A stretch of 64,000 nt of DNA from Cycas panzhihuaensis (Eukaryota; Cycadophyta). The stretch spans positions 135,849,741-135,913,740 of the forward strand of contig CM041465.1 of the NCBI GenBank assembly GCA_023213395.1. Reading direction: 5' to 3'. The notes beneath the pieces were generated by a model that was not told where the DNA came from, did no database searches, and was given only the letters and a program-made list of their open reading frames with translations. Both the position numbers and the translations under genes were made by a program. Shown here in pieces: positions 1 to 11,179 of this stretch (the first letter of the stretch is position 1; every line of letters starts with the position of its first letter).

Positions 1-1187
1 ATACTAAAGAGAGATTTTTTTTTTTTTTAATTCAGATTTCTGCTAAGGAGAGTCTCATAGGAGTTTCGATAAGTTTTGGGTTATTTCTACTCATTTTTAA
101 AAGTTTTACTAGAAGACTTTTTGACTCACCACAGTGAGATCTATTATCTAGAAGAGTGAAGTTTTGAGCTAAAGATTTAGATTCCTCTCGCTTTTCCTTG
201 TACTTTCTTTGTTGGTCAAATTTTAAGTTTAGAAGTAAAATTTTAAGATTTTTATTTTTTCCTTTTTCTTAACGAAAAAGAAGGGGTCTTTTAAATAAAA
301 AAGTAAAAAAAAAAAAACTTATTGTAATAGTAAAACACTTAGATCGTAGTAAAATTTGGTGTTTATACTTAGTATCTTTATATATTTATTTATGTGTAAA
401 TGCATTGATAGATAAAAGCATAAAAACAAGTATCAATACATTAGCAATTTATTTCAATAATATAAATGTAAATATATTTTCATATTTTCAAAAATGAACC
501 CATTGTATTTAATTTATACTACTAGTTCTTAACTTCCGTGCACACTCATCTTAGTTGAAATAGACCATGGTTGGCTAAAGTTTGGGCCCTAAGGAAGGTA
601 TAAGTTTTATATTAGTTCTAGTCTTAATCATAATATTGGTGGAGTGATGGGTTAGCTGTACCTATGGGCTCCTTTCAAGGATTATCTTGATAACTAATTG
701 AGATAACTAAAATCTTCAAGTAAAATTAAAATTAACTAAATTCAATATCTGTCATAGCCATGAGATTTGTATGTATCATTTGACTCTTTGGAGGAGGTAT
801 ATAACTATTCACTAGTAAACTAGGTGAGGATTGGGAGTACTTAGGCTCCACTATGACTTGGATTTCATCACCAAACATAGATGCAAATATTATGGACAAA
901 GGTCCTAATCATATACTAGAAGTCCTAGGCATTGAAACCTCACCTATATTTGGATATAATTTAGATGTTAGTGGTATGACACATCACCACTCTTTGTTAG
1001 CTCTACATTAGGCATCATTCTTGTATCATTACTTATACTCATTCTTCATAGTTATTAAAAAATACTTAATTATTACTTATGTTCTCATCATAATATTTAT
1101 TTTTGTATTCCTATTACGTTAGGTGTACTAGCCACTTGTGTTAGTGGTACATACTTTTATCATCTCTTCTACTTCTTCATCATTACC
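1..1187 (+). other. CopX-1 noncoding leader (5' part missing)
   Basis: This AT-rich sequence lies between the unseen primer site and the gag start. No protein is supported. From about 530 onward it is clearly alignable with the CopX-2 leader from about 59080 onward, including the block that ends in GGTGAGGATTGGGAGTACTTAGG in CopX-1 in slightly different form. The first 500 bp are more diverged. Confidence 0.7.
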
Positions 1188-2290
1188 ATGTCATCTCAAT
1201 TCAAGTAGAATATCAACTGCATATTGATAGGCAAAGAAAATTGAGATTTGTGGTACATTAGAGTTAAAAATACTGCAAAGTATGAAGGCCTTTGAAGAGC
1301 ATACTTCTAATAGAACTATTCCAATAGCTCCTACAGATAATATAACCAAACTATAATGGGAGATAGATGATGAAAAGATACATGTAAGAATTTTGTTGGT
1401 TACTAATTACTCCTTGCATAACATAATTAATGAAGAGTAATATGATATAACTTGAAAGGTCCTTGAAGTTCTTAAGAAGAACTTTGATATCAAGTTAGAC
1501 TAAGAATTTGTTCATCTTGTTATGAAAATGAACAAATTAAAAATATAGAAGTGACAAGCTCATGAGATAATAAATCTCCTTTGACCAATAAAATAGGTAA
1601 TTGACAAAGATTTTAAGACCTAATGCATCACTTAACCATTCTTGATCCAAGCATGTTTACATATCCCTGATTATAAAAACTTACTTAGAAGTCTTCAATC
1701 TAGTAGAATATTGAAGACACTCAACTTCAAAGAACTTGTCAAGAAGTTTATAGAATTTGATAAGACCTTTGATACTAGCTTTCTATCCTTTGACTCTCTT
1801 CTAGATGCAACCTTTGAGGTGGAAAAAGAAACTTTCTACACAGAGAATCTCTCATGGTAGAGGAAATAAATGAGCAAGAAGAAGAGGAAGAAACATGCAA
1901 AATCATCCATAAGGTTAACCAAATCCTTAGTCACAACCTCAACAGTCTCAAGGCTAAGGGTAACCTCAACAAAAATTAAGATATTTAGACCAAACTCATA
2001 CCTCTTCATGGATTACCAATCAAAATACTATGTGTGATCAGTGTAACCATAAAGGACACTTTACAAAAGATTATAGAACTGCCACTTATAAGTTGGCCAA
2101 GTTCCAACCAAAGGAGCTCACAATATTGAAGAAAATTGTAAAGAATAATTTAGTGGTACAGGTTTTATATAAGTACATTTTTAAAGAATTGAGGCATCTT
2201 CAATATCAAATGCCACTGACCAACTACAAAGATACTTTGAAGCTTAATGTGGATATATCACTTGTGAATTCCCTTCACCAATGCTAAGTC
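1188..2290 (+). pseudogene. CopX-1 gag pseudogene
   Basis: Gag is the nucleocapsid/capsid precursor that packages element RNA in cytoplasmic particles. The start ATG at 1188 is the same one used in CopX-2 (59698), in the context ACCATGTCATCTCAATTC. The frame is broken by several stops, and readable pieces are 1642-1860 and 2030-2287. A zinc knuckle begins at 2033 as CDQCNHKGHFTKDY; the final cysteine of the CCHC motif has become tyrosine, whereas CopX-2 keeps it. A Lys/Glu-rich stretch precedes the knuckle. Confidence 0.85.
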
Positions 2291-2299
2291 TTAATGGAA

Positions 2300-4050
2300 T
2301 TATAAATAATATTGCTTCAATTGATAGATAGTAGATCATGGACATATGAGTAACTCAACATATTGTATGCAATCACAGTCTATATAAAACATTTGAGTTA
2401 AATATTCAAGGAGCTGTTCAGATAGTTGATAAATCACAACAACTTGTTGAAGGAATTAATAACATTTATTTGAAACTCCCAAGCTTAAGAGATTTTACAT
2501 TGCTTGATGTCATATACATACCTAATCTCAAATAAAACATGTTCTCCTTATCCATACTTATCTCTCATGGATTTAATCTAAGTGTAACTATAAATGACCA
2601 AACTATTTAGGTCATTTACCCTCTAATTGATCGAGTGATTTTGACTGGACATCTCATTGGAAAACTCTTTTGACTAAATGATTCTTCATTTTTTTAAGCC
2701 CACTGTGCCTAAAGCTCTTGTGCTGATGAATAATTTATATTTAACACTATCCTAACCCACCTAACATTGTCACCAGAATCTCTTTGGCATGCTCACATGG
2801 GCCATGTTTACATCGATAGACTTAGAGATCTTTGTAACACTCTTCCAAGACTTCTAAATTTCTCCTCCAAGCCCTTCAAATGTGAAGTTTGTATCGTTGC
2901 CAAATCTTATTGATAACCCTTTTCTAAAATTCAGTAGAAATCAAGCTATTTATTACAATTAGTACACTCTGATCTATGCAGACTAATGCCCATTCCTTTA
3001 CTAAAGGGCAAGTTATATTACATCTATTTCATTGATGATTTCACTAGGAAAGTATAGGTAGCTTTTCTACATAAGAAAGATAAAACCTTCCATGTATTTA
3101 AAGAATTCAAAACCTACACTGAAAAAGAGTCAGGTTATTAACTCAAATATCTTCGAACTGATAATGGTAGAGAATACACCTCACATAAGTTTGAAAGTTA
3201 CCTTTGAGACAATGGCATCAAACATCAAATACTAGTAGTAGGTACCCCATAATAAAATAGAGTTGTTAAGTATATGAATAGGACAATCATGAACACGGCT
3301 CAAGCTATGTTAGTATACAAAAATGTACCTATCTACTTATAGGCTAAAGCCATCTAGACAGTCATTTATTATATCAATGTTATTATCTGATCAAAGGAAG
3401 GACAATCACCTAATGAGAAGTGGTTAAGATAAGCCCCCATTGTTCACTACTTTAAAATTTTTGGCTCTACATGCTATTCCCATATTTTGGATGTAGATCA
3501 CAATAAACTCTAGCCAAGGGTACTTAAAGGCATCTTTATCAAATACCCTATGGACAAGAAAGGGTATAAGGTCTTTATATCTTCACAATAAAAAATCATT
3601 ATTACCTGAGATGTCATTTTTATAAAGATAGAGGATTAGTTGCTTAGACTGGACTCTAAAATACCCTCACACTACTCCAATAATGTTATCAAGTATGATA
3701 TTTAGATTCTAAAATTTAGGGAAGGGGACATACATAAATTACTCTAAATATTAGAAGGTGACAATAGAGCCTTAGAGGATATAAGTTGTGAGTTTAAATT
3801 AATGAGTGCACATCCAACACCATCCCTTGAAGATAGTAGTGTCGACAAAGGCAAAATAGTGGTAGAAGAACTATCTTCCTTAGGCACATCAACATCCTCC
3901 TCACAAAGTGATTGTTTTAATGAATAAAATGATAACTAAGAAGTTGAGAAAATAAAGGCCTCATTCCCAACTCGAGGATCTCCTGAAGCCTGCCAACTCA
4001 ATAAGGACATATAACTAGATGAGGTAGGCAACACTGGTACTTGAAGTGCC
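2300..4050 (+). pseudogene. CopX-1 protease and integrase pseudogene
   Basis: Protease remains near 2330-2400, where WIMD is followed by a stop and VTQH; the DTG of the sister copy is lost. The GAG-pre-integrase zinc region (LWHAHMGH followed by a CE.C motif) lies near 2785-2915. The integrase core follows: HSDLCRLM near 2970, FIDDFTRK near 3030, RTDNGREYT near 3155, and GVVKYMNR near 3260. The last motif normally reads GVAER, so the catalytic glutamate is lysine here. The acidic linker before RT (3650-4050) matches CopX-2. Confidence 0.85.
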
Positions 4051-5625
4051 TATAGAGTAAGGATGTATGGGTCATTATATACTAAGATTAAACTAGAAGA
4101 AATACATATTACTCTGAATGAAGAGCCCCTCTCATACTAGGAAGTTATAAAACATACAATTTAGAGAAATGTAATGAACAAAGAATACCAATCTCTCATA
4201 GAAAATGGTACATGACAGCTTATTGATCTACCACTTGGTAGAAAGGTACATCAAAATAAATGGGTGTTAAAAAATAAATATAGATAAGATGGTACCCTTG
4301 AAAAATACAAGGTGAGGTTGGTAGCTAAAGGATTCATACAAAGAAAAGTTATTGACAATGAAGTGGTCTATAATTAGAACTCTTATGGCCTTGGTTACTC
4401 AACAAGGTTGAAAATTTTACCAGTTCGATATTAAGACCATGTTTCTCAATGGGGATCTTAAAGAAGAATTTATATGGCCCAGCTAGAAGGATATGAGATT
4501 GAAGGTCAAGAGCATAAGTTTGCAAGATTAGAAAGTCCTTGTTTGGCCTTAAACAAGCCCCTCATGCTTGGTTTGCCAAGTTGTCTAAAAGAATGAGGCA
4601 ACTTGAATATAAAGTTTATGACTACTAAGATATTGATGTAACACTATTCATCAAGCACCAAAATAACAAAGTCATTTATCTCAAAATTTTTATGGATGAC
4701 ATGCTAGTAAGAGGTAATAATAAACAGGCAATAAGCTAGCTAAAAAGGACCTTGGTAAATGTTCAAATTGTATGACCTTAGTTTGATGAAATATTACTTG
4801 GGAAATGAAGTAACATAAAAGAATAGAAAAATTTTCCTCTCCTAAGAAAAATACATCAATGATCTTCTAACTAAGTTTTAGTTAGAAGATGCTTGATTAG
4901 TGGCTTTATCTATGGACCCTAATACCAAACTATTAGCTATTGGTGATACTAGGGAGGTAGACATAACACTCTATAGGAAACTTATAGGTAGTCTCATCTA
5001 CACTACCAATATAAGGCTAGATATTGTACACTCTATCGGTATTCTTGTATGATTCATGACAAATCCTAAGTAGAATCACTAGCAAGTTGTAATTCAAGTG
5101 TTAAAATACGTAAAGACAACTAGCAAATTTGGTCTATTATATGAATCTAATAATACATTTAAGCTTTATATATATATATAGATTCAGACTTTATAGGAGA
5201 TAAAGATACAAGAAGATCTACGTCTGGGTATATAACATTTTTGGAATAACACTGATATCATGGAGATCTAGATGATAGAAGATAGTTGCTTATTCAACTA
5301 CCAAAGATAAATACATTGCTACTTCTAAGACCAATAAGGAGGTGATATCGCTTAGAAAATTATTAAAAACATTGAATATCACCCAAACAAGTCCTACCAG
5401 CCTTCATGTAGATAATCAATTAGCGATCCATATGGTGAAAAACCATGTATTTTATGATCATACCAAGCATATAAGTATAAAAGTCCATAAGATTAGAGAA
5501 CTTATTCATGATGACACAATTTAATTAGAATACTGCCCCATAATAGATCAAGTGGTTGATATATTTACCAAACCACTGTAAAGGGTGAAGTTTGAATAAA
5601 TTTGAAGGCAGCTCAACCTTAGGGC
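4051..5625 (+). pseudogene. CopX-1 reverse transcriptase and RNase H pseudogene
   Basis: RT and RNase H copy element RNA into DNA. RT starts near 4245 (QNKWVLKN) and continues through LVAKGF near 4320, the QLDIKTMFLNGDLKEE-type motif near 4420-4470 and the catalytic FMDDML near 4690. RNase H is readable near 5090-5620 in several frames, including the open segment 5342-5524, which holds LHVDNQLAI and HDHTKHI-like motifs typical of copia RNase H. There are frameshifts and a (TA)n run near 5166-5181. The protein is not functional. Confidence 0.85.
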
Positions 5626-6087
5626 TTCCATCTTCGACTGATCAAAGAATATGGCAATATGATCATCATACTCTATTATATTCATGAAAACCCCTTGTGG
5701 ATGTAGAAGAATAAGAGTAAGTCTCTACTATATCCTATTTGTAAAAATCTCATATAGGCACAAAAAGATAAAGGTTATACTAGTTTTAAAAAAATAGAAC
5801 CCATGAAGACTTAAAAGGGCATAGGGGATGACCAAATAGTATATTGAGACTAAATAGATCAAGTTATACATTTTAGTTGGTTGGATATTAGGCTACATCA
5901 AGAGACACCTTAGCTATTTTGATTTGTGAAAAGGGATATAGATCTTAGAAAGCTTATGGGTTTTTATTTCCTATGAGGGTTTTCTGATAAAAGTATCATT
6001 TAGAATTTTAATGTAATAATGAGGTTCAAATAAAAACCTCATAGAATAGATTTTCTCAAAATGACCTTCCACCGTTAAGGGGCAGAT
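5626..6087 (+). other. CopX-1 3' untranslated region and polypurine tract
   Basis: This noncoding stretch lies between RNase H and the 3' LTR. It ends in a purine-rich tract (AAGGGGCAGA, 6077-6086), the plus-strand primer expected immediately before an LTR. The same sequence, inverted, is found at 54524 to about 54900, which is how that fragment was recognised. Confidence 0.8.
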
Positions 6088-6399
6088 TGAAAGAAGTTAA
6101 TATATTGAGGTCATTTGTGTAGATTAATTAAGTGACCTTAGGATATATTATTAGTATTATTCTCTTAATAAAATGCACTTTATGTGCATGTATATGTAAT
6201 TTTAGGTTTATATGATTAGGCAGAAAAATCATAATCTTAATGCTTATCCTCAATAATAAAAGGCAAAATCTTAAGGAGGGAGTCATTATTCATCCTCACC
6301 TCCAAGATTTTCTCTCATATCTTATTTCATCCCTTTTTCATTCTCTATTGCCATTATGTGCATGTGAGTGATTTATTCCCTAGATCCATCCTTCCTTTA
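6088..6399 (+). repeat. CopX-1 3' LTR (312 bp)
   Basis: It begins TGAAAGAAGTTAATAT and ends CCTTCCTTTA. It is the same length as, and closely similar to, the CopX-2 5' LTR at 57439-57750. The terminal CA has decayed to TA. A conserved AATAATAAAAGG near 6250 could be a TATA or polyadenylation signal. No target duplication can be tested because the left end is outside the window. Confidence 0.92.
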
Positions 6400-6999
6400 A
6401 AATTTTCATACAATGAAGTATTGCCAAATTATTTACTCAAACCTATGACTCTTACTCGGGATTGCTTAAAGAATTCTTGGAGTTGAACCTAAAACCTTAG
6501 CTAGAGTACTTTGTGTCTTGAAGTTGAATCAAGTTTGCTTCACCTCTCTTCCACAAGCTTTTCTTGTCCTTTATCTATCTTCCTCTGTTTCTAAGTTACA
6601 TCCTTCTTTCTTCTTTCTCTTATCCTTTTAACCTATTTCAACCAATTTGAAGGCCTGATTTAAGGCTTTTGGAGAATCAAAGATATAAACTTAAGGTAAG
6701 ACTTATTCTTCTCTTCAAAGGATGGTCTTTTATTTGGTAAGTTAACTTTTTTTTTTCAAGTTCATCTTCATTTCTTTTATTGCTTTTAAGAAGGGAAAGG
6801 AAAGTAAGAATTAGAGTAAGAATTTAATTGATTTTCCTTAAGGAGTTTTACTTGTGTCATTTTCTCTTATTAATATATAGTTTTTTGTATTAATTGTTCC
6901 TTTAGAAGAGTAAGGAAGACCATAAGCCCACTAGCTCTTATTCATAACCTTTACTAGAGCTCTACTTATCCTTTATGCTAGGAGCCTACTTGGGAGGTG
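6400..6999. other. Unassigned spacer between CopX-1 and Tat-A
   Basis: This is about 600 bp of pyrimidine-rich then AT-rich sequence. I see no domain, no LTR ends and no alignment with the other elements in the window. It could be the remnant of an older element or an original host spacer. The exact left limit of Tat-A homology is uncertain by some tens of bases. Confidence 0.5.
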
Positions 7000-8800
7000 A
7001 GTGGCTAGGATTAAGGGAATGATACATGGTGGTTGGAATCCCCAAACCCTTACCCTTTGTAAGCTAAATAGAAGGGCATATGGAATACTTTCTCTTCTTT
7101 TGATTCTTCTAACCGCCAAACTCCTTCTCCCTCTTAATTCCAAAATAAGGGAAAGAGGGTCATTCAAATGCTTAAGACCATATCATTATATGCTTTAACT
7201 TAGTCCCAAGCAACCAAAGAGGCAAACAATGCCTCTTCTTCCACTCCTCGCCTTGATCCTCCTCTAAAAGTCCCTCCTCTAGAAATCCCCATACTTCCCA
7301 AGACCATTCCCATGCACCCTGGTCATTACGATTTATGAAGGGCGCTTCCCTAGCCTATCACAAAAGGGAAGTCCTTCTCCATCATTGACAAGCTCCACAC
7401 CATAGCCGCAGGGATGTCCATGATGGATGTCTTAAGAAGTTTCCCTGAACAATGCACCCTTCTCTTAAAGGCTTTGAGATTGGTTGATGCATCTGTTCAC
7501 TCCTTGGGCACTGCCCTAAGTCATGAACTTGTCATCTCCTTCGATTCTAAGATCTCCTTCCATATGATGAAAGGGAATTCCCATGGCACTACCCCTTCAC
7601 CATAACCATTGACACACCCAAATATACCCTTCGAAGAACCATCATAGACAATGGTTCTTCTATCAATACCATACCCTTGTGCATCGTATAAGAGCTTGGC
7701 ATCTCAACCCTTGAATTAGTTCCATGGTGGTGTCAAGGCTACGATGGTAGTGAAAAGACACCCTTGGGATCAGTATATATTCTCCTTACTCTTGAGGACA
7801 AAACTATCCTTAGTGATGCCTATGGCTTGACCAAATGGGGGCCGTGTGCTCATCCTGTTGGGGGCAACTTAAATTTGTCCATGAAGGATAAATGAGGGTT
7901 GTCCCTCGGGAGCCTCCTCCTACTAAACAATCCTGTCAACCTCATCAAGTGGTTTGTGACAAGGTGAAGGGCGATAAGGGCCCTTCTACCCATGCATCTG
8001 CTTATTCTATTGACATTCTCAATTTGTCTCACCTGGAAGAACATCATTCCCTTTATTTCTTGAACCTAATCTACTTCAGCCCTATTTGTGTAAGGAGCTA
8101 TGGATACCTTGTCGTGATTAGCAATGATGAGTCTAACAACGAGGATGGGGACCTTTCTCATTCTATATCCCTTCTAAACACAAGTAGGGGACTCTCTCTT
8201 TATTTTAGGTCTCAACCTAAAACCTCTTCCATCGAGGAGACTAGTTTTCCTCTTGGATCACATGTCATTACTCCTGCCTCTCATGCTATCTCTCATATCA
8301 CTTCACTTTCTACTTATCGCCCTTCGCAAGCGATAAGGTGAAGGGACCTCTTGATACCTATCACAAGAGGACTCCTTCTGACTCCTCTGAAGAGTTTCTT
8401 AAGTACATTGAGTGGTGGGTCGATCGCTATGACCCCACCACTCCTTCTACTTCTCACCCCTTATTTCCTCAAAGCATGGTTATCTGTGGGGTAGACTACT
8501 TCAAGGATGATGATGCCTTGGGTGAGCATTTAGCAGGCTCCATACCTAATTTCCCTCCTAGCCATCATAGACTTGGTCACCAAAAGATCTTAGCTATTGA
8601 GTCATCACTAGTTGACCCAAACCTATCTTCTTCTTCTTCACCCCCTCCTATTGACCAATCCCCCCTTCACTTCGAGGAAGGGAATGCCATGTGCATGGGG
8701 ACAAGAAATGACATAGTCCTCACCCCTGGTAAGGTCATAAAGGTGGGAGCGGAATGCTCTCTTAATGAAATAAAGGAATATACCCTTATGCTCTAGGAAT
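7000..8800 (+). pseudogene. Tat-A gag end, protease and linker pseudogene
   Basis: This region aligns with Tat-B 31130-32960. The protease active site survives as IDNGSSIN near 7645, a DNG version of the usual D(S/T)G triad, and aligns with MDNSSFTN in Tat-B. The flap and second half are degraded. A Ser/Pro/Asp-rich linker follows (open pieces 7892-8341 and 8338-8796) and leads into the RT-proximal sequence DVFTWDYSD near 8810, a typical gypsy pre-RT motif. Several CAG/TGG-derived stops and small indels break the frame. Confidence 0.75.
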
Positions 8801-10150
8801 TTTGAGATGTTTTCACATGGGACTACTCTGATATAAAGGGAATAGACCCTTCTATCATCACCTACAACCTCACTACCATTCCATGTGCTCATCCCATGTA
8901 GCAATAATAATGTCGTCTTCACTCAAAACTTTCAACCACCATGAAGATAGAAGTGGAGAAACTCCCAGATGTAGGGTTAATCACTTCCATCAACCACCCC
9001 AAGTGGGTCTCAAATATCATCCCCATTGCCAAAAAGAATGGGACGATTAGGATATGCGTTGACTTTAATTACATCAATAATGCATATTCTAAGGATAACT
9101 TTCCTCTCCCCTTCATCGATCATATCATTGATCAAATTGCCAGTTTTGAAGTCATGTCCTTGATGGATGGCTTCTTAGGCTATAATCAAATCTAAATCTC
9201 CCTTAAAGACCGTTACAAGATGGCCTTCACCATGCCTTGGGGCACCTTCGCTTAAAAAGCAATGCCCTTTGGGCTTAAGAACATAGGCGCCACTTATCAA
9301 AGGATGATGCAATTTGTCTTTCATAACCTTATTAATAAAACCCTTAAGGTTTTTATGGACGACATGATGGGCCTTTCACGCATAAGGGCCTATCATCCTA
9401 GCAATTTGTGGGCCATATTCACATGATGCCATGAGTACCATGTAAGCCTAAACCCCCTTAAATGTGTGTTTGTCATGACAACTGGAAAACTCCTTAGATT
9501 CCTTATTTCAAAACAAGGTATCTTAATTGATCCTGACAAAGTCAAGGCCATCCTTAACATGCCTCCTCCTAGGACCCAATGATGAATTAAGTCAATCCTA
9601 GGTAGGTTAGGTTTCCTTAGGTGTTTCTTGGAAAACTTTGCTATAAATATGAAACCTCTTACCAACCTATTGAAGAAAGGGGTCCCATTTGTTTGATCTT
9701 GAAAGGCCCAACAAGCCTTTGAGGATCTCAAGAGAACTCTCACTTCTGCCCCAACTTTAGTGCCTCCTCTCTTCGATAGGCTCTTCATCTTATACACCTT
9801 GGCTATTGACGAATCCTTGGATACCATGCTATCCTAAGAGGATGACTCAGGAACTGAGAGAGCTATTTACTTTATCAATTACACCCTCATTGCTGCTAAG
9901 CTTAATTATTCTCATGCCAAGAAGGAATGTCTCTCATTAGTACATACTACTAAGAAGCTCAGGCACCACTTGCTTGGAAACACTACTCAGGTGATCATCT
10001 AGTCCAATCCCTTAAGGTACTTACTAACCCGATCTGACTTGATAGGTAGGACTGGCAAGTCTGTCATCCTCCTTTAGGAATTTGATCTCTAAATTGTCAA
10101 TAGGAAATCAAACAAGGGGATGGCGGTTGCTAAATAACTAGACGATACCC
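8801..10150 (+). pseudogene. Tat-A reverse transcriptase and RNase H pseudogene
   Basis: The clearest open piece is 8941-9195. It contains WVSNIIPIAKKNGTIRICVD, then NFPLPF, then LMDGFLGYNQI, all standard Ty3/gypsy RT fingers and palm motifs. The catalytic motif reads FMDDM near 9352 instead of Y.DD. The connection and RNase H follow at about 9690-10030, with the expected TDESL-type and AKKECL-type motifs recognisable. Internal stops at former TGG and CAG codons show that it is dead. The order RT-RNase H-integrase is gypsy-type. Confidence 0.88.
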
Positions 10151-10234
10151 CCATCCCGAATCTTTCTGAAGCCATGGTTGATGATTCCTTGCCTGATGAG
10201 CTCATTTTGGCTATTCAGGATTCATCTCCCCCTC

Positions 10235-10765
10235 CACTAGCTGATAGCAAGTGGTATGAGGACATTGTGCAATACCTTACTAATTAATAGTATCATCCTA
10301 ATACGAGCGACAAGGTTAGGTCATGTATTTAGGCTATTGCTAGGCAGTATTTCCTTACGGGAGAGGTATTGTATAAGAGGTCCTTCAATGGGATCCTTCT
10401 CCGCTATGTCAACCCCAATGAGGCGAGCTGAATACTTTGTGAATGCCATAATGACATTTACGAGGGGTATTTTGGGGGCTAATTTATGGCCCAAAGGATC
10501 CTTCGCATGGGGTATTATTAGTCATCCCTCTTCAAGGATGCCCACACTTATGCCTTGTAGTGTCATCAATGTTAAGAGCATATTAGCATCATCCATTTGC
10601 CTTCCAAGGCCTTGCACCTTATCATATCCCCATGGCCTTTCTCCTAATGGGGACTAGACCTCATTGGGGCCATAACCCCACCTTCTTTGTCGTAGTATAA
10701 GTTCATCTTAACTATAATAAAATACTTTACTAAATAGGCCAAAGCGGTCCTCCTATCCTCTAATA
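10235..10765 (+). pseudogene. Tat-A integrase, N-terminal fragment only
   Basis: This corresponds to the zinc-binding (HHCC) region and the first part of the integrase core. It carries an ECHNDIYEGYF-like and a CHQC-like motif (about 10440-10570), then WGLDLIGAI near 10655 with the first catalytic aspartate. Alignment with Tat-B stops near 10762. About 1.15 kb present in Tat-B, with the second Asp, the Glu and the C-terminal domain, is missing. Confidence 0.82.
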
Positions 10766-11179
10766 ACAAAAACCATATAACAACCAATCAAATTATCATG
10801 ATGTATAATCCCTCGTACACCCATGCACCTATGTCTACATACATACAAACATATAAATAAAATATATAGCAAATGCATCATCATGCACCACCATACACCA
10901 TCGTCATACATCAAATGGGGTGCTAATAGGCCCCCATCTATATACATAAAGAATCATATTATACAAATAATATAGTATATCATCCGTGTGAAGGTAGAAT
11001 CCTTGAAGGGAGGAGTACAATCATGTGGCAACATATGGTAACTCCCTGGAGGTCCAATGCTTTCCCAATCAAAACTAGCCATAGCCTACTCCTAAGTGTT
11101 CCCGTGCTCAAGGGGTGTCATCTCTTGGCTGGCATAATCCCTCCCTAGGAGACCACATACCTCCTAGGCTTCTCATGTG
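10766..11179. other. Tat-A spacer between pol remnant and antisense gene
   Basis: This aligns with Tat-B from about 36080 to 36440, including a CATGCACCTATG block and ATA-rich runs. No coding signal was seen. It probably holds the 3' ends of both the sense pol transcript and the antisense PMD gene, but no terminator was recognised. Confidence 0.6.

Larger units (their letters stand above)
1..6399 (+). mobile_element. CopX-1: decayed Ty1/copia retrotransposon, left end outside window
   Basis: This is an LTR retrotransposon of the Ty1/copia superfamily. The order gag, protease, integrase, reverse transcriptase, RNase H is readable on the + strand and ends in a 3' LTR at 6088-6399. The whole interior aligns by eye with CopX-2 at the right end of the window; for example the leader near 530-560 matches that near 59080-59110. 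By comparison with CopX-2 its 5' LTR should lie roughly 1.1 kb left of position 1. Many in-frame stops at former CAG, CAA and TGG codons show that it is dead. Confidence 0.93.

Noticed and set aside
5166-5181. (TA)n run as a promoter
   Set aside because: It lies inside the CopX-1 RNase H remnant and is a small microsatellite expansion.
6560-6990. Possible 5' UTR/exon of a host gene (pyrimidine-rich, with GTAAG-like sites)
   Set aside because: No conserved reading frame, no recognisable domain and no matching exon downstream.
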